From: Fidelibacterota bacterium TCS56
Lineage (GTDB): Bacteria; Fidelibacterota; Marinisomatia; Marinisomatales; TCS56
Direction: 5' to 3'
DNA: 37,827 bases
Assembly (NCBI GenBank): GCA_001577055.1
Contig: LSCG01000007.1
Span: 1-37,827 of the forward strand
Within the stretch, counting starts at the first letter, position 1, and each line of letters begins with the position of its first letter. Shown here in pieces: positions 27,730-37,827 of the stretch. A model generated the notes under the pieces. It did not search any database. It saw only the letters and a list, made by a program, of their open reading frames with translations, and was not told the origin of the DNA. The position numbers were made by a program, and so were the translations under genes.

Positions 27730-28853
27730 CGCAGGACCGATTTGGCCGGCCGTTTTTTCAGACTGATATTCAATAGAATGCCGATGCTGGCCAGATTAAT
27801 CACCAAACCCGAACCACCGTAACTGATCAGCGGCATTGGCAGGCCGGTGGTAGGCAGCAGATTGGTGACCACCCCGGCGTTGATAAAAGCGTACAGGACA
27901 AAACTGAAAGCGATTCCCAGGGCCAGAAACATGCCAAAGGGATCGGTGCAATTTTTAGCGATTTTGATGCCGCGCTGGAAGACGAATAAAAAGAGGGTCA
28001 GCACGGCAAAGGCGCCAATGAATCCGATTTCTTCACCGATGATGGAAAAAATAAAATCGGTGTGGGGTGTGGGCAGAAAAAGATTTTTCTCCATACTGTT
28101 TCCCAGACCCAAACCCAGCAGACCACCATTACCGAGACTGATCAGACTCTGCTGAATCTGGTAGCTGGCGCCGCCCACATCGGCAGTGGGATCGAAAAAT
28201 GAAAAAATACGCGCCCGCCGGTAAGGCTCCAGCATCATTACCGGGATCATGACCGTCACCGCCACGGCCACAGTAGCGGCGATATGGCTGATTTTGGCGC
28301 CGCCAAGAAACAGGATCGTAAATCCAATTACCCCCAGCATGGCAGCCGTGCTGAAGTCGGGCTGTAAAATTATCAGGGCCAACACCAGCGCCATGATCAC
28401 TACCGCCGGAATGAAGCCATAATAGAAATCGTGTAGCTGTTGGCGTTTGCGGGTCAGGTAAGCTGACAAATAAATGATTAAAGCCAACCGGGCCAGATCA
28501 GAGGTCTGAATGGTGATAAATCCCAGGTTTATCCAGCGGGCGGTGCCATCGATACCACGGATGATGAAACTGATTTTAGTCGCCAGCAGGAAAATGATGG
28601 CGGTAATCATGATCCCGGTGGACCATTGTTTCAGATAACGGAAATCAAGGTGCATGCAGATTACCATGGCCACAAAACCCAGGATCAGCCGCAATAACTG
28701 CTTCTGCAGGAAATAGGCACCGGTATCAAAGTGGTTGTAAGCCCAGATCGAGCTGGCACTGTAGAGCATCACTGTTCCGATTACCGCCAACAGAGCCACG
28801 GTAATCAGCAGGCCGCGATCGTAATTTTTCCAGATGTTCCGCCAGCTAAGCAT
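27717..28853 (-). CDS. ftsW: SEDS glycosyltransferase FtsW; start set at MLSWRNIWKNYD
   Basis: Polytopic SEDS protein with QPDFSTAAML, TDFIFSIIGEEIGFIG, LPTTGLPMPLISYGGS. Confidence 0.95.
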   Translation of the reverse strand: MLSWRNIWKNYDRGLLITVALLAVIGTVMLYSASSIWAYNHFDTGAYFLQKQLLRLILGFVAMVICMHLDFRYLKQWSTGIMITAIIFLLATKISFIIRGIDGTARWINLGFITIQTSDLARLALIIYLSAYLTRKRQQLHDFYYGFIPAVVIMALVLALIILQPDFSTAAMLGVIGFTILFLGGAKISHIAATVAVAVTVMIPVMMLEPYRRARIFSFFDPTADVGGASYQIQQSLISLGNGGLLGLGLGNSMEKNLFLPTPHTDFIFSIIGEEIGFIGAFAVLTLFLFVFQRGIKIAKNCTDPFGMFLALGIAFSFVLYAFINAGVVTNLLPTTGLPMPLISYGGSGLVINLASIGILLNISLKKRPAKSVLRWLS

Positions 28854-30228
28854 TGACGACTTCCTCTTGTACCAATTGTTTAAACTGATCGCCGCGGTCT
28901 TCAAAATCACGGAACTGATCAAAGCTAGCGCAGCCTGGAGATAGTAGAACAATATCCCCAGGCTCTGCGCTATCCCGTGTGAACTTGACCGCATCCCTGA
29001 GACCGTCCAAAGGAATCGGTCTCGCCGCATCCCTGAGAGCGGCCAAGATTCGGGGTTGTGCCTGTCCGATGGCAATAATCTGTTTAACCCTATTCCGGAA
29101 GAGGGGCAGCAGTTCACTAAAATCACCGCCTTTGTCTTTTCCACCGAGAATCAGAATTATCGGACCAGGATAACTTTTCAGGGCGACCTTCACCGCATCC
29201 AGATTGGTGGCCTTGGAGTCATTTACATAGGTGACGCCATTAAATTCGGCCACTTTTTCCAGACGATGGGGAACACCTCGAAAGGTCCCCATCGCCATGG
29301 CGATCGATTGATCGGGTGCACCCGCCAGATGGGCCGCCGTTGCCGCCGCCAGCAGATTGGCTAAATTATGCTGTCCGGGCAGGGCGACCTCATCGAGGGG
29401 TATGAGCGTGGCGTGCTCAAAATTTTTGATTTTGGTACGATTGACGGTAAAAAGGGCGCCGGGAATGTCTTTGAGACTGAAAGAACGGGTATGCGCCGCA
29501 GCTTCGGTGAAAGCCTGATTTAAATAATCATCATCGGCATTATAGACGATAAAGTCCTCAGTACCGGCATTAACGGCCATGCGCATTTTGGCGGCCACAT
29601 ATTCATCCATGGAAGAATAACGGTCCAGGTGATCGGGGGATATATTGAGAAAAACACTGACCTTGGGCCGGAAGTGATGAATGAACTCCATCTGGAAGCT
29701 GGATATTTCCAGCACATGGATCCGCCGGGGATCGGGCTCAATTAAATCGGCCAGTACAATTTGTGAAAACGGAACCCCCATATTACCAGAAAGAGCGCTG
29801 TGGCTGTGTTCAGTCTGGCACATTTTGGCCAGGGCGTGCACCGTGGTGGTTTTACCGTTGGAACCGGTGACCGCCAGGAGCGGAGCCATGGTAAACCAAC
29901 TGGCGAATTCGATTTCGCTGACGATCGATATTCCCCGGTTTTGAGCCTCAAGCACCAATGGAGCATTCCGGGCGATACCCGGGGAAAGAACCCACAAATC
30001 GGCCTGATAAATCCGATCTCCGTGGCCACCGATTTCTCCGGCGATACTATCATGCTGTAAGCGGCGGTAATTTTCCGCCACTGTTGGGGAATCGTGGCTA
30101 TCACTGACGAAGACCTGCGCACCCAGATGGTCCGCCAATCGGGCCGCGGCCACACCACTGCGACCGAGGCCGATTATTGCCACCTGCCGGTCACGTAATT
30201 TGATGTTATTGCGGTCAGAGATATCCAT
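28846..30228 (-). CDS. murD: UDP-MurNAc-L-alanine--D-glutamate ligase
   Basis: [51 protein letters not shown]. Confidence 0.97.
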   Translation of the reverse strand: MDISDRNNIKLRDRQVAIIGLGRSGVAAARLADHLGAQVFVSDSHDSPTVAENYRRLQHDSIAGEIGGHGDRIYQADLWVLSPGIARNAPLVLEAQNRGISIVSEIEFASWFTMAPLLAVTGSNGKTTTVHALAKMCQTEHSHSALSGNMGVPFSQIVLADLIEPDPRRIHVLEISSFQMEFIHHFRPKVSVFLNISPDHLDRYSSMDEYVAAKMRMAVNAGTEDFIVYNADDDYLNQAFTEAAAHTRSFSLKDIPGALFTVNRTKIKNFEHATLIPLDEVALPGQHNLANLLAAATAAHLAGAPDQSIAMAMGTFRGVPHRLEKVAEFNGVTYVNDSKATNLDAVKVALKSYPGPIILILGGKDKGGDFSELLPLFRNRVKQIIAIGQAQPRILAALRDAARPIPLDGLRDAVKFTRDSAEPGDIVLLSPGCASFDQFRDFEDRGDQFKQLVQEEVVNA

Positions 30229-31331
30229 TAGCGTATTTTGAAAGTGCTGAAACTGAACAGGGCCAGCAGAATTCCGATAATCCAGAAACGGATCACCACC
30301 TTGGTTTCCGGCCAGCCGGATAATTCATAATGATGATGGACCGGCGCCATTTTAAATATGCGCTTACCGGTCCCGGTTCGTTTTTTGGTCCACTGGAACC
30401 AGGCGACCTGTAGCATTACCGATGTGGCTTCCCAAACGAAAACGCCGCCGATGATCAGCAGCAATAATTCTTTTTTAAGTAATACGGCCAGTGTTCCCAG
30501 GGCGGCCCCGGTTGCCAGCGAGCCCGTATCGCCCATGAAAACTTCAGCCGGTGAGGAATTGAACCACAAATACCCCAAAGCGGCTCCGGCCATGGCAGCG
30601 GCGAAGATGGTCAATTCACCGGCACCCGGCAGATAGATTATGTTCAGATAATCGGAAAAGTCCACGCGGCCTGACAGATAGGCCACGCCGGCGAAAACCA
30701 TGAATGCAATCGCGGAGAGTCCGGAGGCCAACCCATCCAGGCCATCGGTGAGATTGACGGCGTTACTGAATCCGGTGATAACCAGGATAATGACCACAGG
30801 ATAGAAATAACCGAAATCAAGCTCGAAATTTTTAAAAAACGGAATCGAAGTCACGCTGCGGAAATCATGAAACTCCGGTGCGGAAAACAACCAGAAGCTG
30901 ATTACCAGTCCCAGGGTAATCTGCCCGGCCAGTTTGTATTTTGCCACCAGTCCGGCTTTGGTTTTACGAATCGTTTTCAGGTAATCATCCAGGAAACCGA
31001 TGATACCCATCCAAACCACCGCCATGACAATAATCTGTACGTAAATATTATCCAGGCGGGCGAAAAGGAGGGTGGGGAGAATTACCGCACTAAGGATGAT
31101 AATTCCCCCCATTGTAGGCGTGCCCTTCTTTCTCTGATGAGATTGGGGACCGGTGTCCCGGATTTCTTCACCGATCTGATATCGTTGAAGCAAGCGGATA
31201 ATGACCGGTCCTATAAGGAAGCTCATGAGCAACGCCAGGATGGCAGCCGAGGTTGCTCTGAACGTGATATACTGAAAAATATTCAGTCCGGAGATGTACG
31301 ATTTCAGGGGATAGAGGAGATGGTACAGCAT
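30228..31331 (-). CDS. mraY: Phospho-MurNAc-pentapeptide transferase
   Basis: KKGTPTMGGIIIL, NLTDGLDGLA, FMGDTGSLATG, VHHHYELSGWPE. Confidence 0.98.
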   Translation of the reverse strand: MLYHLLYPLKSYISGLNIFQYITFRATSAAILALLMSFLIGPVIIRLLQRYQIGEEIRDTGPQSHQRKKGTPTMGGIIILSAVILPTLLFARLDNIYVQIIVMAVVWMGIIGFLDDYLKTIRKTKAGLVAKYKLAGQITLGLVISFWLFSAPEFHDFRSVTSIPFFKNFELDFGYFYPVVIILVITGFSNAVNLTDGLDGLASGLSAIAFMVFAGVAYLSGRVDFSDYLNIIYLPGAGELTIFAAAMAGAALGYLWFNSSPAEVFMGDTGSLATGAALGTLAVLLKKELLLLIIGGVFVWEATSVMLQVAWFQWTKKRTGTGKRIFKMAPVHHHYELSGWPETKVVIRFWIIGILLALFSFSTFKIR

Positions 31332-32671
31332 CAGTTCAAATCCAGATTTTCAATGATGGTTTCCATCGCCATCCCCCGGGAGCCCTTGACCAGCAGGGCA
31401 TCACCGGATTGCACAAAATGATTCAATTCGCTGGTTAATTCCGCTTTATCATCAAAATGAAAATTAGTGTCAACAGCGGCGGCGGCCCGGTTGGTGGAGC
31501 GGCTGAGGGGACCGACGGTAAACAGGGCGTCAATTCCGGCGGTAGCCGCCGCTTCACCCACTTGTCGGTGCAGGTCCTCCGCTGCATCACCCAGCTCGAA
31601 CATATCGCCGAAAACCAGTATCCGGCGCCGGGCAGGGAGGGTTTGCAGGTATTCCAGTCCGGCCCGGACGGAATTGAGGTTGGCATTATAGCTGTCATCG
31701 ATGATGGTAACTTGGCCGTTTTGCAGCACCCGCGCCCGGCCGGATGGCGGCTCGAAGCCAGTCAGCCGTTCTTGCAGGTCATTCCATTCCAGTCCCAATG
31801 TTACCGCTACCGCAGTCGCGGCCAGCAAATTGCGCGCGAAGACCGGATTGGTGGTGGGGAGGGTCACTCGCCGGCCGTTAATGATCAGAATCGGCTGGTC
31901 CTCGGCATCAAATTCGGGCCGGGCGTAAAAATTGCCCTTGGAACCGAATCCATAAGTCAGGCTCCGTCCCGGGATCGGCAGGTTGCCAATGCGCGGATCG
32001 TCAATATTCACAAAACAGGTTCCCTCAGCCAGACCGGCGAACAATTCACCCTTGGTCTGAACCACTTTTTCTATCGTACCGAAGCCTTCCAGATGGGCGG
32101 GGGCGATATTGGTGATCAGGCCGTGGGTGGGGTGGGCCAGCCCGGTCAGGTAGGCGATATCACCGGGGTGGTTGGCTCCCAATTCCAGGATCGAAAGCTG
32201 GTGGTTACCGGCCATCTCCAGCAGGGTGAGTGGCAGGCCCACGGAAGTGTTGAAATTCCCCCGCGTCCGATGAACCGCAAATTGCCCCCCCAGCAGATGG
32301 GCCAATAATTCTTTGGTAGTAGTCTTACCGTTACTGCCGGTGATGGCCACCACCGGAAAATCGAATTGCTGTCGCCACCGGCGGCCAATCTCACCAATCG
32401 TTTTGACCGGGTCATTTACACGGTACTGAGACAGCAGGCTATTGTTGTCGTCCAGAGTATCCACCAGCGCGCCGGCGCCGTGGCTGGCGCTGATTTGCGG
32501 CAGGAAGCGGTGGCCGTCCACCTGCTCACCGCGAATGGCCAGATAGAGGTCACCGGGCCGGCATTCGCGGCTGTCACTGCAGATACCGGTGATCAACGGA
32601 TCGGGAGAGATGCTGGTTATCGCGGCAAACAGGGTGGCAAATTCAGCCGGTTCGGGCAGGCTGATTCTCAT
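31331..32671 (-). CDS. murF: UDP-MurNAc-tripeptide--D-Ala-D-Ala ligase
   Basis: [46 protein letters not shown]. Confidence 0.96.
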   Translation of the reverse strand: MRISLPEPAEFATLFAAITSISPDPLITGICSDSRECRPGDLYLAIRGEQVDGHRFLPQISASHGAGALVDTLDDNNSLLSQYRVNDPVKTIGEIGRRWRQQFDFPVVAITGSNGKTTTKELLAHLLGGQFAVHRTRGNFNTSVGLPLTLLEMAGNHQLSILELGANHPGDIAYLTGLAHPTHGLITNIAPAHLEGFGTIEKVVQTKGELFAGLAEGTCFVNIDDPRIGNLPIPGRSLTYGFGSKGNFYARPEFDAEDQPILIINGRRVTLPTTNPVFARNLLAATAVAVTLGLEWNDLQERLTGFEPPSGRARVLQNGQVTIIDDSYNANLNSVRAGLEYLQTLPARRRILVFGDMFELGDAAEDLHRQVGEAAATAGIDALFTVGPLSRSTNRAAAAVDTNFHFDDKAELTSELNHFVQSGDALLVKGSRGMAMETIIENLDLN

Positions 32672-34116
32672 TGCCGGCTCTCGATGATTTGGATATCAGA
32701 GTAAAATTCTTTTTTACCGTTCACATCCTGATACTCTTCCCGGCCCTTGCCCAGGATGACCACCACATCATTTTTACCGGTTTTTTTCAAGGCCGTTTCC
32801 AGCGCCGGGCCGCGTTCGGAATAGAGCTTGTAAATCGATTTAGTGAAGCCGCTGGTGATATCATTATTAATTTGATCAATATCTTCAAAACGGGGATTAT
32901 CGGGGGTAATCAGGCAGCGGTCGCAGTATTGTTCAGCGATGCCGGCCATCTGAGCGCGTTTGCTGCGGTCACGATCGCCGCCACAGCCAAAGACCAGCCG
33001 TAATTTTCCTTTGTCCGGCATCAGACGGCGAATGGAATCCAGCACTTTTTCGTAAGCGTCAGGAGTATGGGCGTAATCCACCACGGCTGTTCCGCCGGAG
33101 CGCAGGGTGAACCTTTCCATTCGACCCGGTATCTGGGGACAATTTTTTATCCCCCGGGCGATTGTTTCGGGATCAATTCCCATGGACCAGGCCACGGTGG
33201 CGGCGGTGAGCAGATTCTCCAGGTTGAAGCTGCCGATTAAATCTGACTGGATCAGAAAGCGATGTTCGCCGATTTCCATCAAGCCTTTGATACCATCGAT
33301 GGTGGCTTTCCAGTCCACATAGTGGGCATCGCCATCGATGGTCATGGAGGTCGTAACGGCGGGAGCCCGGCATTCGGGTTTTAATTTGGCACCCCAGGAA
33401 TCGTCAATATTTATGATCGCCGTTGAGGTAATCGGCATGGTTTTAAAAAGATGGGCTTTAGCCTGGAAATAAGCTTCCATTGAACCATGATAATCCTGGT
33501 GCTCCGGCGTCAGGTTGGTAAAGGCGGCATAATCGAAGTGTACATCGGCCACCCGCTGCTGATCCAGGGCGTGGGATGACACCTCCATGACGGCATGGGT
33601 GTAGCCGTGATCGACCAGGTCGGCAAACAGCCGGTGCAGGTCGATGGCATCCTGGGTGGTAAGTGATTTTTTCTGCGATAATTTTCCGGCGGCAACCCCC
33701 AGGGTACCGATCAGGGCGCATTCGCGACCGGCGGTGGTGAGGATGGCGTGCAGCAGGTGGGCGGTGGTGGTTTTACCGTTGGTGCCGGTGATCCCGGTAA
33801 GATTAATCCGGCGGGTGGGCTCGCCATAAAATTTTGCGGCAATCAGGGATAGGGCCTGGCGGGGATTGTTAACCCGAATCTGGGGAATGCCAACACCTTC
33901 CAGGGTACGGCCGTCGGTTATCACCGCCGTGGCGCCGTTTTTCTCCGCTTCCCGGATAAAATCATGGCCATCCAGATTATGGCCGGGGATGGCGATAAAC
34001 AGGTAATGGCGTTTCACCTGGCGGGAATCGATGGCCAATCCGGCAATGCGGATTTTTGGCACCATCTCCAGGCTGGAGACCAGCCCGCTCACCAGTTTGG
34101 GCAGGGGATAACTCAT
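32668..34116 (-). CDS. murE: UDP-MurNAc-L-Ala-D-Glu--2,6-diaminopimelate ligase
   Basis: [46 protein letters not shown] motif ([10 protein letters not shown]) of meso-DAP-adding enzymes. Confidence 0.95.
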   Translation of the reverse strand: MSYPLPKLVSGLVSSLEMVPKIRIAGLAIDSRQVKRHYLFIAIPGHNLDGHDFIREAEKNGATAVITDGRTLEGVGIPQIRVNNPRQALSLIAAKFYGEPTRRINLTGITGTNGKTTTAHLLHAILTTAGRECALIGTLGVAAGKLSQKKSLTTQDAIDLHRLFADLVDHGYTHAVMEVSSHALDQQRVADVHFDYAAFTNLTPEHQDYHGSMEAYFQAKAHLFKTMPITSTAIINIDDSWGAKLKPECRAPAVTTSMTIDGDAHYVDWKATIDGIKGLMEIGEHRFLIQSDLIGSFNLENLLTAATVAWSMGIDPETIARGIKNCPQIPGRMERFTLRSGGTAVVDYAHTPDAYEKVLDSIRRLMPDKGKLRLVFGCGGDRDRSKRAQMAGIAEQYCDRCLITPDNPRFEDIDQINNDITSGFTKSIYKLYSERGPALETALKKTGKNDVVVILGKGREEYQDVNGKKEFYSDIQIIESRQ

Positions 34117-36089
34117 TGCAGTCCAATGGCGCAGGTTGAATTGGGACGGACCACATCTCCCGGTTTTGGATTCTGCCAGACCACCCGTCCCGATCCCTGG
34201 AATTTTGGTTTCATCCCCAGCTCGGCCACCGTGTGCAGGGCTTTGCGCAGACTCATGCCGCGGATGTCGGGCATTGTGGGGCGATCGCCGTTTGAATCCG
34301 GGGCCACCACGGCCGCGGTGGACAGGACCAGCGGTGGAACATTCACTGCTAACCGTGAAGACTGCCTGGCCTGGGGGTGCGGCGGGGACTGATCCGCCTG
34401 CGCAGCCATCTGCAGCTCGTCATCCAGATTGATAATTCTTTGGACCACCCGCCGGAACAGGGGTGCGGCGCCGATCCCGCCCCAGTGGTAGCCGTAATTC
34501 GGTTCATCCAGGACGAAAACACCGACGATACGGGGATTTTCCACCGGGAAGAAGCCGGCGAAATTGGAAATATAATCTTTCCGGGAATAACTGCCGTCCA
34601 CGAATTTCTGGGCCGTTCCGGTTTTACCGGCGATGGACCAACCGGCCAGACGGGCGTTGGTGCCGGTGCCGCTGACTACCGCCCGCGTCAGCACGTTGCT
34701 CAATTGATCCATCACCCGGGAATCGGCCACCTTGCGGATCACTTCCGGCCGGTCGCCGTAGATTAATTTTCCATTCCGGCTGATAATACGATCCACGATT
34801 CGGGGCTTCATCAAAATACCGCCATTAGCCAGAGCCGAGTAGGCGCAGGCCAGTTGCAGGGCGGTGACACCCACTTCATAACCGATGGACAGCTCGGCCA
34901 GGGAGATATCCGACCAATCCTGTGGCTGGCGCAGGATGCCGCCGGTTTCGCCCATCAGACTGATATTGGTGCGGGCGCCGAAACCGTAATCGCGCGAATA
35001 GCGGTAAAGGGAGGTGGCGCCGATCCGCTCGGCCACTTTGATGATGCCCACATTACTGGATTGCTCGATGATCTGGGAGAAATTCAGCAGACCGAATTCT
35101 TCCCAGTCCTGAATGGTTTTACCGGCAAAGGAGTAAGCGCCGCCTTCACAATTGAATTCCTGGTCCAGGGCGACAATATTCTGGTCCAACGCCGCCGTGG
35201 CGCAGACCAGTTTGAAAGTTGAACCGGGTTCGAATTGATCGGTGATGACACGGTTTTTCTGATTTTCCAGGGGGGATTGGCCGGGATTACCGGGATTATA
35301 ATCCGGTACGGAAGCCATGGCCAGGATGGAGCCGTCCTGGGGATTCATCAGAATGCCGCTGGCATAACGGGAGCCGGTTTCTTCCAGCCGGCGCATTAAT
35401 TCTTCCTGCAGCAGGGTCTGGTATTCCAGATCGATGGTCAAAAATATGTCGGCGCCATCGATGGGCGCCTGGATGGGCAGGCTGATTTTACGTTGGGTTT
35501 TACCCAGTCCGTCGGCCTGTTTGACCATCCAGCCGGCTTCGCCCTGCAGGTACCGGTCGTATTGCAGTTCCAGTCCGGCGATACCTGCGCCATCCACATT
35601 GATGAAACCGATAATCTGCCCGGCGATATTCTCGTGGGGGTAATTGCGCCGGACCTGTTTTTCTACCGTGACCCCGGGAAAGTTTTGCGTCAGTAATTGC
35701 TCGCAACGGGGATCATCCAGATTGCGCTCCAGGTAAATGAATTTTTTATCGCTGTCCAGCCGTTTCCGGTAATAAGCCGCCGATTTGCCGGTGATGGTGT
35801 GCAAGCGGCCGGCAATTTCGTATTCAGGGTTGACCTGCGCCGGATGAACACCCACCGAATAATGGATCAGATTGGAAGTGAGGGCGATATTTTTGCTGTC
35901 GTAGATCGTGCCGCGATCGGCCGGCAGGATTTCCTTTACCTGGGCCTGGCGCCGGCCGCGGCTGCGATAATCGGAGCCATCCAAAACCTGAATCTGGAAC
36001 AGACGCCCCGCCAGTACAGCCCACACCAGCAGAATTAGCGATGAAAGCACCGTGATACGCGCGCGATATTTAATATAGGTCTTAGTCAC
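34113..36089 (-). CDS. ftsI: Penicillin-binding protein 2/FtsI-type transpeptidase with C-terminal PASTA domain; probable GTG start at 36089
   Basis: PGSTFKLV active-site Ser, EQSSNVGII (SxN), AGKTGTAQK (KTG); C-terminal [42 protein letters not shown]. Confidence 0.94.
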   Translation of the reverse strand: MTKTYIKYRARITVLSSLILLVWAVLAGRLFQIQVLDGSDYRSRGRRQAQVKEILPADRGTIYDSKNIALTSNLIHYSVGVHPAQVNPEYEIAGRLHTITGKSAAYYRKRLDSDKKFIYLERNLDDPRCEQLLTQNFPGVTVEKQVRRNYPHENIAGQIIGFINVDGAGIAGLELQYDRYLQGEAGWMVKQADGLGKTQRKISLPIQAPIDGADIFLTIDLEYQTLLQEELMRRLEETGSRYASGILMNPQDGSILAMASVPDYNPGNPGQSPLENQKNRVITDQFEPGSTFKLVCATAALDQNIVALDQEFNCEGGAYSFAGKTIQDWEEFGLLNFSQIIEQSSNVGIIKVAERIGATSLYRYSRDYGFGARTNISLMGETGGILRQPQDWSDISLAELSIGYEVGVTALQLACAYSALANGGILMKPRIVDRIISRNGKLIYGDRPEVIRKVADSRVMDQLSNVLTRAVVSGTGTNARLAGWSIAGKTGTAQKFVDGSYSRKDYISNFAGFFPVENPRIVGVFVLDEPNYGYHWGGIGAAPLFRRVVQRIINLDDELQMAAQADQSPPHPQARQSSRLAVNVPPLVLSTAAVVAPDSNGDRPTMPDIRGMSLRKALHTVAELGMKPKFQGSGRVVWQNPKPGDVVRPNSTCAIGLQ

Positions 36090-36414
36090 GGAGGGCCTCG
36101 ATCTCGCGGTAATCGATATAAACCACGATCGTTTCGGGATTAGCGGCCACCATGCCCAATTCATCGCGGGCGAGGCGCGCGATACGGTCGATGCGCTCCA
36201 ACCGGGCGATGTCGTTGGTTAAAATCTTGTTATCATTCAGCAGGTTGTCGGCCACTTTTTCCAGGGCGGCCACATCACGAACGGTGAGATTGATTTCGTT
36301 GTACACCCACAGGTAAACGATCAGACCGGTGATGGAGAAAATGGCGATAAAGAAAAAAGTGAAGGTCTGGATCAATTCCTTCCGCCGTATGGAGGTGCGT
36401 TTTTTAGCGGCCAT
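36082..36414 (-). CDS. ftsL: FtsL-like septum protein (single TM plus coiled coil)
   Basis: Bitopic small protein between rsmH and ftsI: FFFIAIFSITGLIVYLWVYNEI plus heptad-rich region. Confidence 0.8.
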   Translation of the reverse strand: MAAKKRTSIRRKELIQTFTFFFIAIFSITGLIVYLWVYNEINLTVRDVAALEKVADNLLNDNKILTNDIARLERIDRIARLARDELGMVAANPETIVVYIDYREIEALRD

Positions 36415-37310
36415 CAGGCGCTCCGCTCGGCGGCCCGCAGTTTGGCCGGTTTAGCGCGACGGTTGGTCTGCACTTCTTCTTCGGTTGGGCGCTGTGGTTT
36501 TTTGGTCAGAATGGTCAAACGACCCTCCGCCGCCAGGCGCTTGAAAGTATGCTTCACCAGACGATCCTCCAGGGAATGATAGCTGAGGATTACGATCCGT
36601 CCACCCACGGTGAGATAGTCGATAAATTCGCTGAGGAAGCGTTCCAGTTTCTCCAATTCGCCATTCACGGCGATGCGCAGGGCCTGGAAGACCCGGGCCA
36701 GGGTGCGGTCGCGCTGCTTGGGCGGCGTCGCCCGGCGAATGGCTTCCCGCAGGTGGCCGGTGGTTGCCATCGAATCCATACGCTTAATTGACCGGGCGAT
36801 GGGGCGGGAGCGGCGTTCTTCACCATATTTATATATCAGGTCGGCCAGGTCCGCTTCGCGGGTGGTGCGGATTAAATCGCTGGCAGTTTTTTTAGCACGG
36901 GAACCGAAACGCATATCCAGGGGCGCATCGGTGGAAAAGGCGAATCCCCGGCCGGCTGAATCCAGTTGGAGGGAGGATAAACCTAAATCAAGCAGGATGC
37001 CGTTCACGGCCGGAAGCCCTTCTTTTTGCAGAATTTGGGGCAGGTGGGAGTAGGGGGCGTGGTGGAGAGATACGGGTGGTGAGGAGGCGGCGAAGCGTTC
37101 AGCGGTTGTGTTAAGCGCCTCCTCATCCAGGTCAGTCCCGATCAGTTTTCCCTGCCGGTTGAGCAGGGAATGGATGGCAGTGGCGTGCCCTCCGAGACCA
37201 ATGGTCCCGTCTAAGTAAATTCCCGAAGCCTGGATTTTTAACCAGCCAATGCATTCCGTTAACATCACGGGCACATGCGACTGGCGACTGGCGGAATCCG
37301 AGGTGGACAT
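36414..37310 (-). CDS. rsmH: 16S rRNA (cytosine(1402)-N4)-methyltransferase
   Basis: HVPVMLTECIGWL, DGTIGLGGHATAI, LLDLGLSSLQLDSAGRGFAF, SYHSLEDRLVKHTF. Confidence 0.97.
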   Translation of the reverse strand: MSTSDSASRQSHVPVMLTECIGWLKIQASGIYLDGTIGLGGHATAIHSLLNRQGKLIGTDLDEEALNTTAERFAASSPPVSLHHAPYSHLPQILQKEGLPAVNGILLDLGLSSLQLDSAGRGFAFSTDAPLDMRFGSRAKKTASDLIRTTREADLADLIYKYGEERRSRPIARSIKRMDSMATTGHLREAIRRATPPKQRDRTLARVFQALRIAVNGELEKLERFLSEFIDYLTVGGRIVILSYHSLEDRLVKHTFKRLAAEGRLTILTKKPQRPTEEEVQTNRRAKPAKLRAAERSA

Positions 37311-37774
37311 TAAAGAATAATTTTTTCAGCCAGTTCATCATATGCGGCCTGGTCCAGTTCGATGTTGGTCTGGTCAACCTCCGCCAGGCGGTCGGGATTC
37401 CAGATTTCAATTTTATTATTCATGCCGATGATCGAGACGTCTTTGTCCAGTCCGGCATGGTCGATGAGGGGTTGGGGTATCTGAATGCGTCCCTGCTTGT
37501 CGTAAGTGCAATAGGTGGCGTAGCGGGTGGTATTGCGAATAAAGGTACGGTTGATCGGCTTAAGAGAAGAGAGACTGCGCAGTTCGGTCATAATATCCTG
37601 CCAGACCACCTGGGGATACACCCACACGCAGGGATCGAGCCCGCGGGTGACCACGAAGGTGTTGGCGTTGATCTCGCTCAATACCTGCCGGAAGCGCGCC
37701 GGAATATTGACCCGTCCCTTGGCATCGATTGTATAGGCGTACCCGCCGATAAATGTATTTTCGTTCAGTGCCAT
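37310..37774 (-). CDS. mraZ: Transcriptional regulator MraZ
   Basis: IDAKGRVNIPARFRQVL and YCTYDKQGRIQIPQPLIDHAGLDKDVSIIGMNNKIEIW duplicated SpoVT/AbrB-like repeats. Confidence 0.97.
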   Translation of the reverse strand: MALNENTFIGGYAYTIDAKGRVNIPARFRQVLSEINANTFVVTRGLDPCVWVYPQVVWQDIMTELRSLSSLKPINRTFIRNTTRYATYCTYDKQGRIQIPQPLIDHAGLDKDVSIIGMNNKIEIWNPDRLAEVDQTNIELDQAAYDELAEKIIL

Positions 37775-37800
37775 CTACTCGTTTCTTAAAAGGGAAAGTT

Positions 37801-37815
37801 ACCCACAACTACCCA
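37801..37815 (-). promoter_or_regulatory. Candidate MraZ operator: TGGGT-N5-TGGGT
   Basis: - strand reads TGTGGGTAGTTGTGGGTAAC, two TGGGT boxes at 10-bp period, 27-41 nt upstream of the mraZ ATG. Confidence 0.7.
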
Positions 37816-37827
37816 CAAACTAATTTT

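Noticed and set aside
31457-32308. 283-aa + strand ORF opposite murF
   Set aside because: Fully antisense to a clear murF with all Mur ligase motifs; low-complexity GC-driven shadow ORF

Overview
The window is a gene-dense bacterial chromosomal segment made mostly of housekeeping operons. No tRNA, rRNA, CRISPR array, prophage or transposase gene was recognised. From left to right it holds: (i) a + strand sugar-phosphate/isoprenoid group (phosphomannomutase/phosphoglucomutase, polyprenyl synthetase, phosphoglucose/phosphomannose isomerase, BFN-type nuclease with a UVR-like tail); (ii) a - strand yceD-rpmF-plsX-fabH-fabD-fabG-acpP-fabF-rnc operon; (iii) a - strand sucC-sucD-ndk-SPOR lipoprotein-acidic-tailed membrane protein operon; (iv) a cyclic-2,3-DPG-synthetase-like GTPase, a P5C dehydrogenase, a dusB-like gene and a GNAT acetyltransferase; (v) rpmB on the + strand; (vi) a roughly 1.2 kb low-density accessory island full of palindromes; (vii) a long, compact dcw cluster on the - strand, mraZ to ftsZ, without murB or ddl between murC and ftsQ. 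The most unusual material is intergenic. Several families of short perfect palindromes (REP-like) occur at 47-210 and 20667-20936. Two diverged copies of one double-palindrome family bracket the 20.67-21.91 kb island, which carries an apparently N-terminally truncated reading frame and an orphan lipoprotein. Two TGGGT boxes spaced 10 bp apart lie just upstream of mraZ and match the known MraZ operator geometry. No clearly new multi-gene system is evident. All product names come from reading the protein sequences by eye; no database search was run.
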